DNA of 14,908 bases, from the NCBI GenBank assembly GCA_030040525.1, contig JASHTN010000229.1:1-14908 (forward strand), in the 5' to 3' direction. Numbering within the stretch: the first letter of the stretch is position 1; every line of letters begins with the position of its first letter. A program made the translations under genes and the position numbers. Shown here piece by piece: positions 14,275-14,908 of the stretch. The notes beneath the pieces are model-generated. The model saw only the letters and a list, made by a program, of their open reading frames with translations, was not told the DNA's origin and did not search any database. The stretch is from Gammaproteobacteria bacterium (GTDB lineage Bacteria > Pseudomonadota > Gammaproteobacteria > Steroidobacterales > Steroidobacteraceae).

Positions 14275-14908
14275 ATGCGCAGTCGCGCGAACTCCCGAGC
14301 GGCCGTTGCCGCAGCATGTGTCGTGGCCGGATACGCGGGTCTTGCCGCTGCGTCGGACCCGGGCGGCGGAGCTAGGCAGATGCCGAAGGAACAGGAAGCT
14401 CTCGAGACGGGAGTGCAGGCCGTCGTCTACGGTCTGCCGCTTGTGATCATGGATCTCACGAGGCAAGCCCTCACCAACGTTCCAGCTCCCAAAGGCGCAC
14501 CCGAGAACCAATTCGGTCACATGCGGCAATTCCCGACCGCCGCCTTCAAGCAGGTGGTTCGGGCCAACGTCGACACGCTCTATTCATCGGCGTTTCTCGA
14601 TTTGTCGAGAGAGCCGCTCGTGCTCTCCGTTCCGGATACCCACGGTCGCTACTATCTTCTGCCCATGTTTGATGCGTGGACTGACGTGTTCGCATCGCCC
14701 GGCACTCGGACCACGGGAAATGCAGCAGGTCGCTTTGTCATCACGGGCCCCGACTGGAGCGGAGCGCTGCCGCCGGGTTTGCAGCAACTGAAATCGCCCA
14801 CCAACATGGTGTGGATTCTGGGGCGCACCCAGACGAACGGGCCTGCAGACTATGCGGCGGTGCATGCCATTCAGGACGGGTACACGCTCGTACCGCTGTC
14901 CGAGTTCG
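14275..14908 (+). CDS. DUF1254 domain-containing exported protein, partial (runs off the window end)
   Basis: The frame is open from the ATG at 14275 to the last base, about 211 codons, with no stop, so the C-terminus (normally a DUF1214 domain) is missing here. A signal peptide spans roughly 1-26 (basic MRSRANSR, then AAVAAACVVAGYAGLAAA). The DUF1254 core follows: VVYGLPLVIMDLTRQALTN, NQFGHMRQFP, VRANVDTLYSS, LVLSVPDTHGRYYLLPMFDAW and TNMVWILGRTQTNGPADY (as separate segments). These proteins are exported, found in many bacteria, and of unknown activity. The start has GGAGG seven bases upstream. It is divergent from DUF885/DUF2147, which may share control from the spacer. Confidence 0.94.
   Translation, partial: MRSRANSRAAVAAACVVAGYAGLAAASDPGGGARQMPKEQEALETGVQAVVYGLPLVIMDLTRQALTNVPAPKGAPENQFGHMRQFPTAAFKQVVRANVDTLYSSAFLDLSREPLVLSVPDTHGRYYLLPMFDAWTDVFASPGTRTTGNAAGRFVITGPDWSGALPPGLQQLKSPTNMVWILGRTQTNGPADYAAVHAIQDGYTLVPLSEF

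Noticed and set aside
1..14908. CRISPR arrays, tRNAs, rRNAs, transposases or phage genes
   Set aside because: I looked for regularly spaced repeats, tRNA-like cloverleaf ends and transposase motifs and saw none, though without a search tool weak or divergent cases could be missed.

Overview
The window is about 15 kb of GC-rich bacterial chromosome, densely packed with genes and with several short intergenic spacers. The protein families present are a UrcA-like protein, a MalT/LAL-type LuxR regulator, DUF1254, DUF2147, DUF885 and Tat-exported Gfo/Idh/MocA. Together they point to a Pseudomonadota chromosome, perhaps a gammaproteobacterium near Steroidobacter/Nevskiales or a sphingomonad-like alphaproteobacterium; this placement is an inference. 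I found no tRNA, rRNA, CRISPR array, insertion sequence or phage gene.

Left part (1-6400). A plus-strand pair encodes a membrane-anchored or exported PQQ-type quinoprotein and a small SnoaL/NTF2-like protein. A minus-strand UrcA-family secreted protein converges on this pair, with a long hairpin between them. A 485-bp spacer with several inverted repeats follows. Next come a large ATPase-LuxR (LAL/MalT-like) regulator and, 19 bp downstream, a DUF4242 protein.

Centre (6452-11696). Everything is on the minus strand in one compact run, read from high to low coordinates: vapB, vapC, a sterol-desaturase-type di-iron hydroxylase, a Tat-signal NHL propeller, a secreted two-domain DUF1080 (3-keto-glycoside hydrolase-like) protein, and a Tat-signal Gfo/Idh/MocA oxidoreductase. 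Gaps are -11, 15, -4, 12 and 61 bp. The oxidoreductase and DUF1080 protein fit the known logic of glycoside cleavage through a 3-keto intermediate. Both carry export signals, and they sit with a membrane hydroxylase and an extracytoplasmic propeller. This cassette is the best candidate in the window for an undescribed pathway, possibly acting on a glycosylated lipid or terpenoid. The vapBC pair directly upstream may share its transcript.

Right part (11837-14908). A DUF885 exported metallopeptidase-like protein and a DUF2147 secreted protein abut on the minus strand. A divergent DUF1254 gene starts at 14275 and runs off the end of the window.
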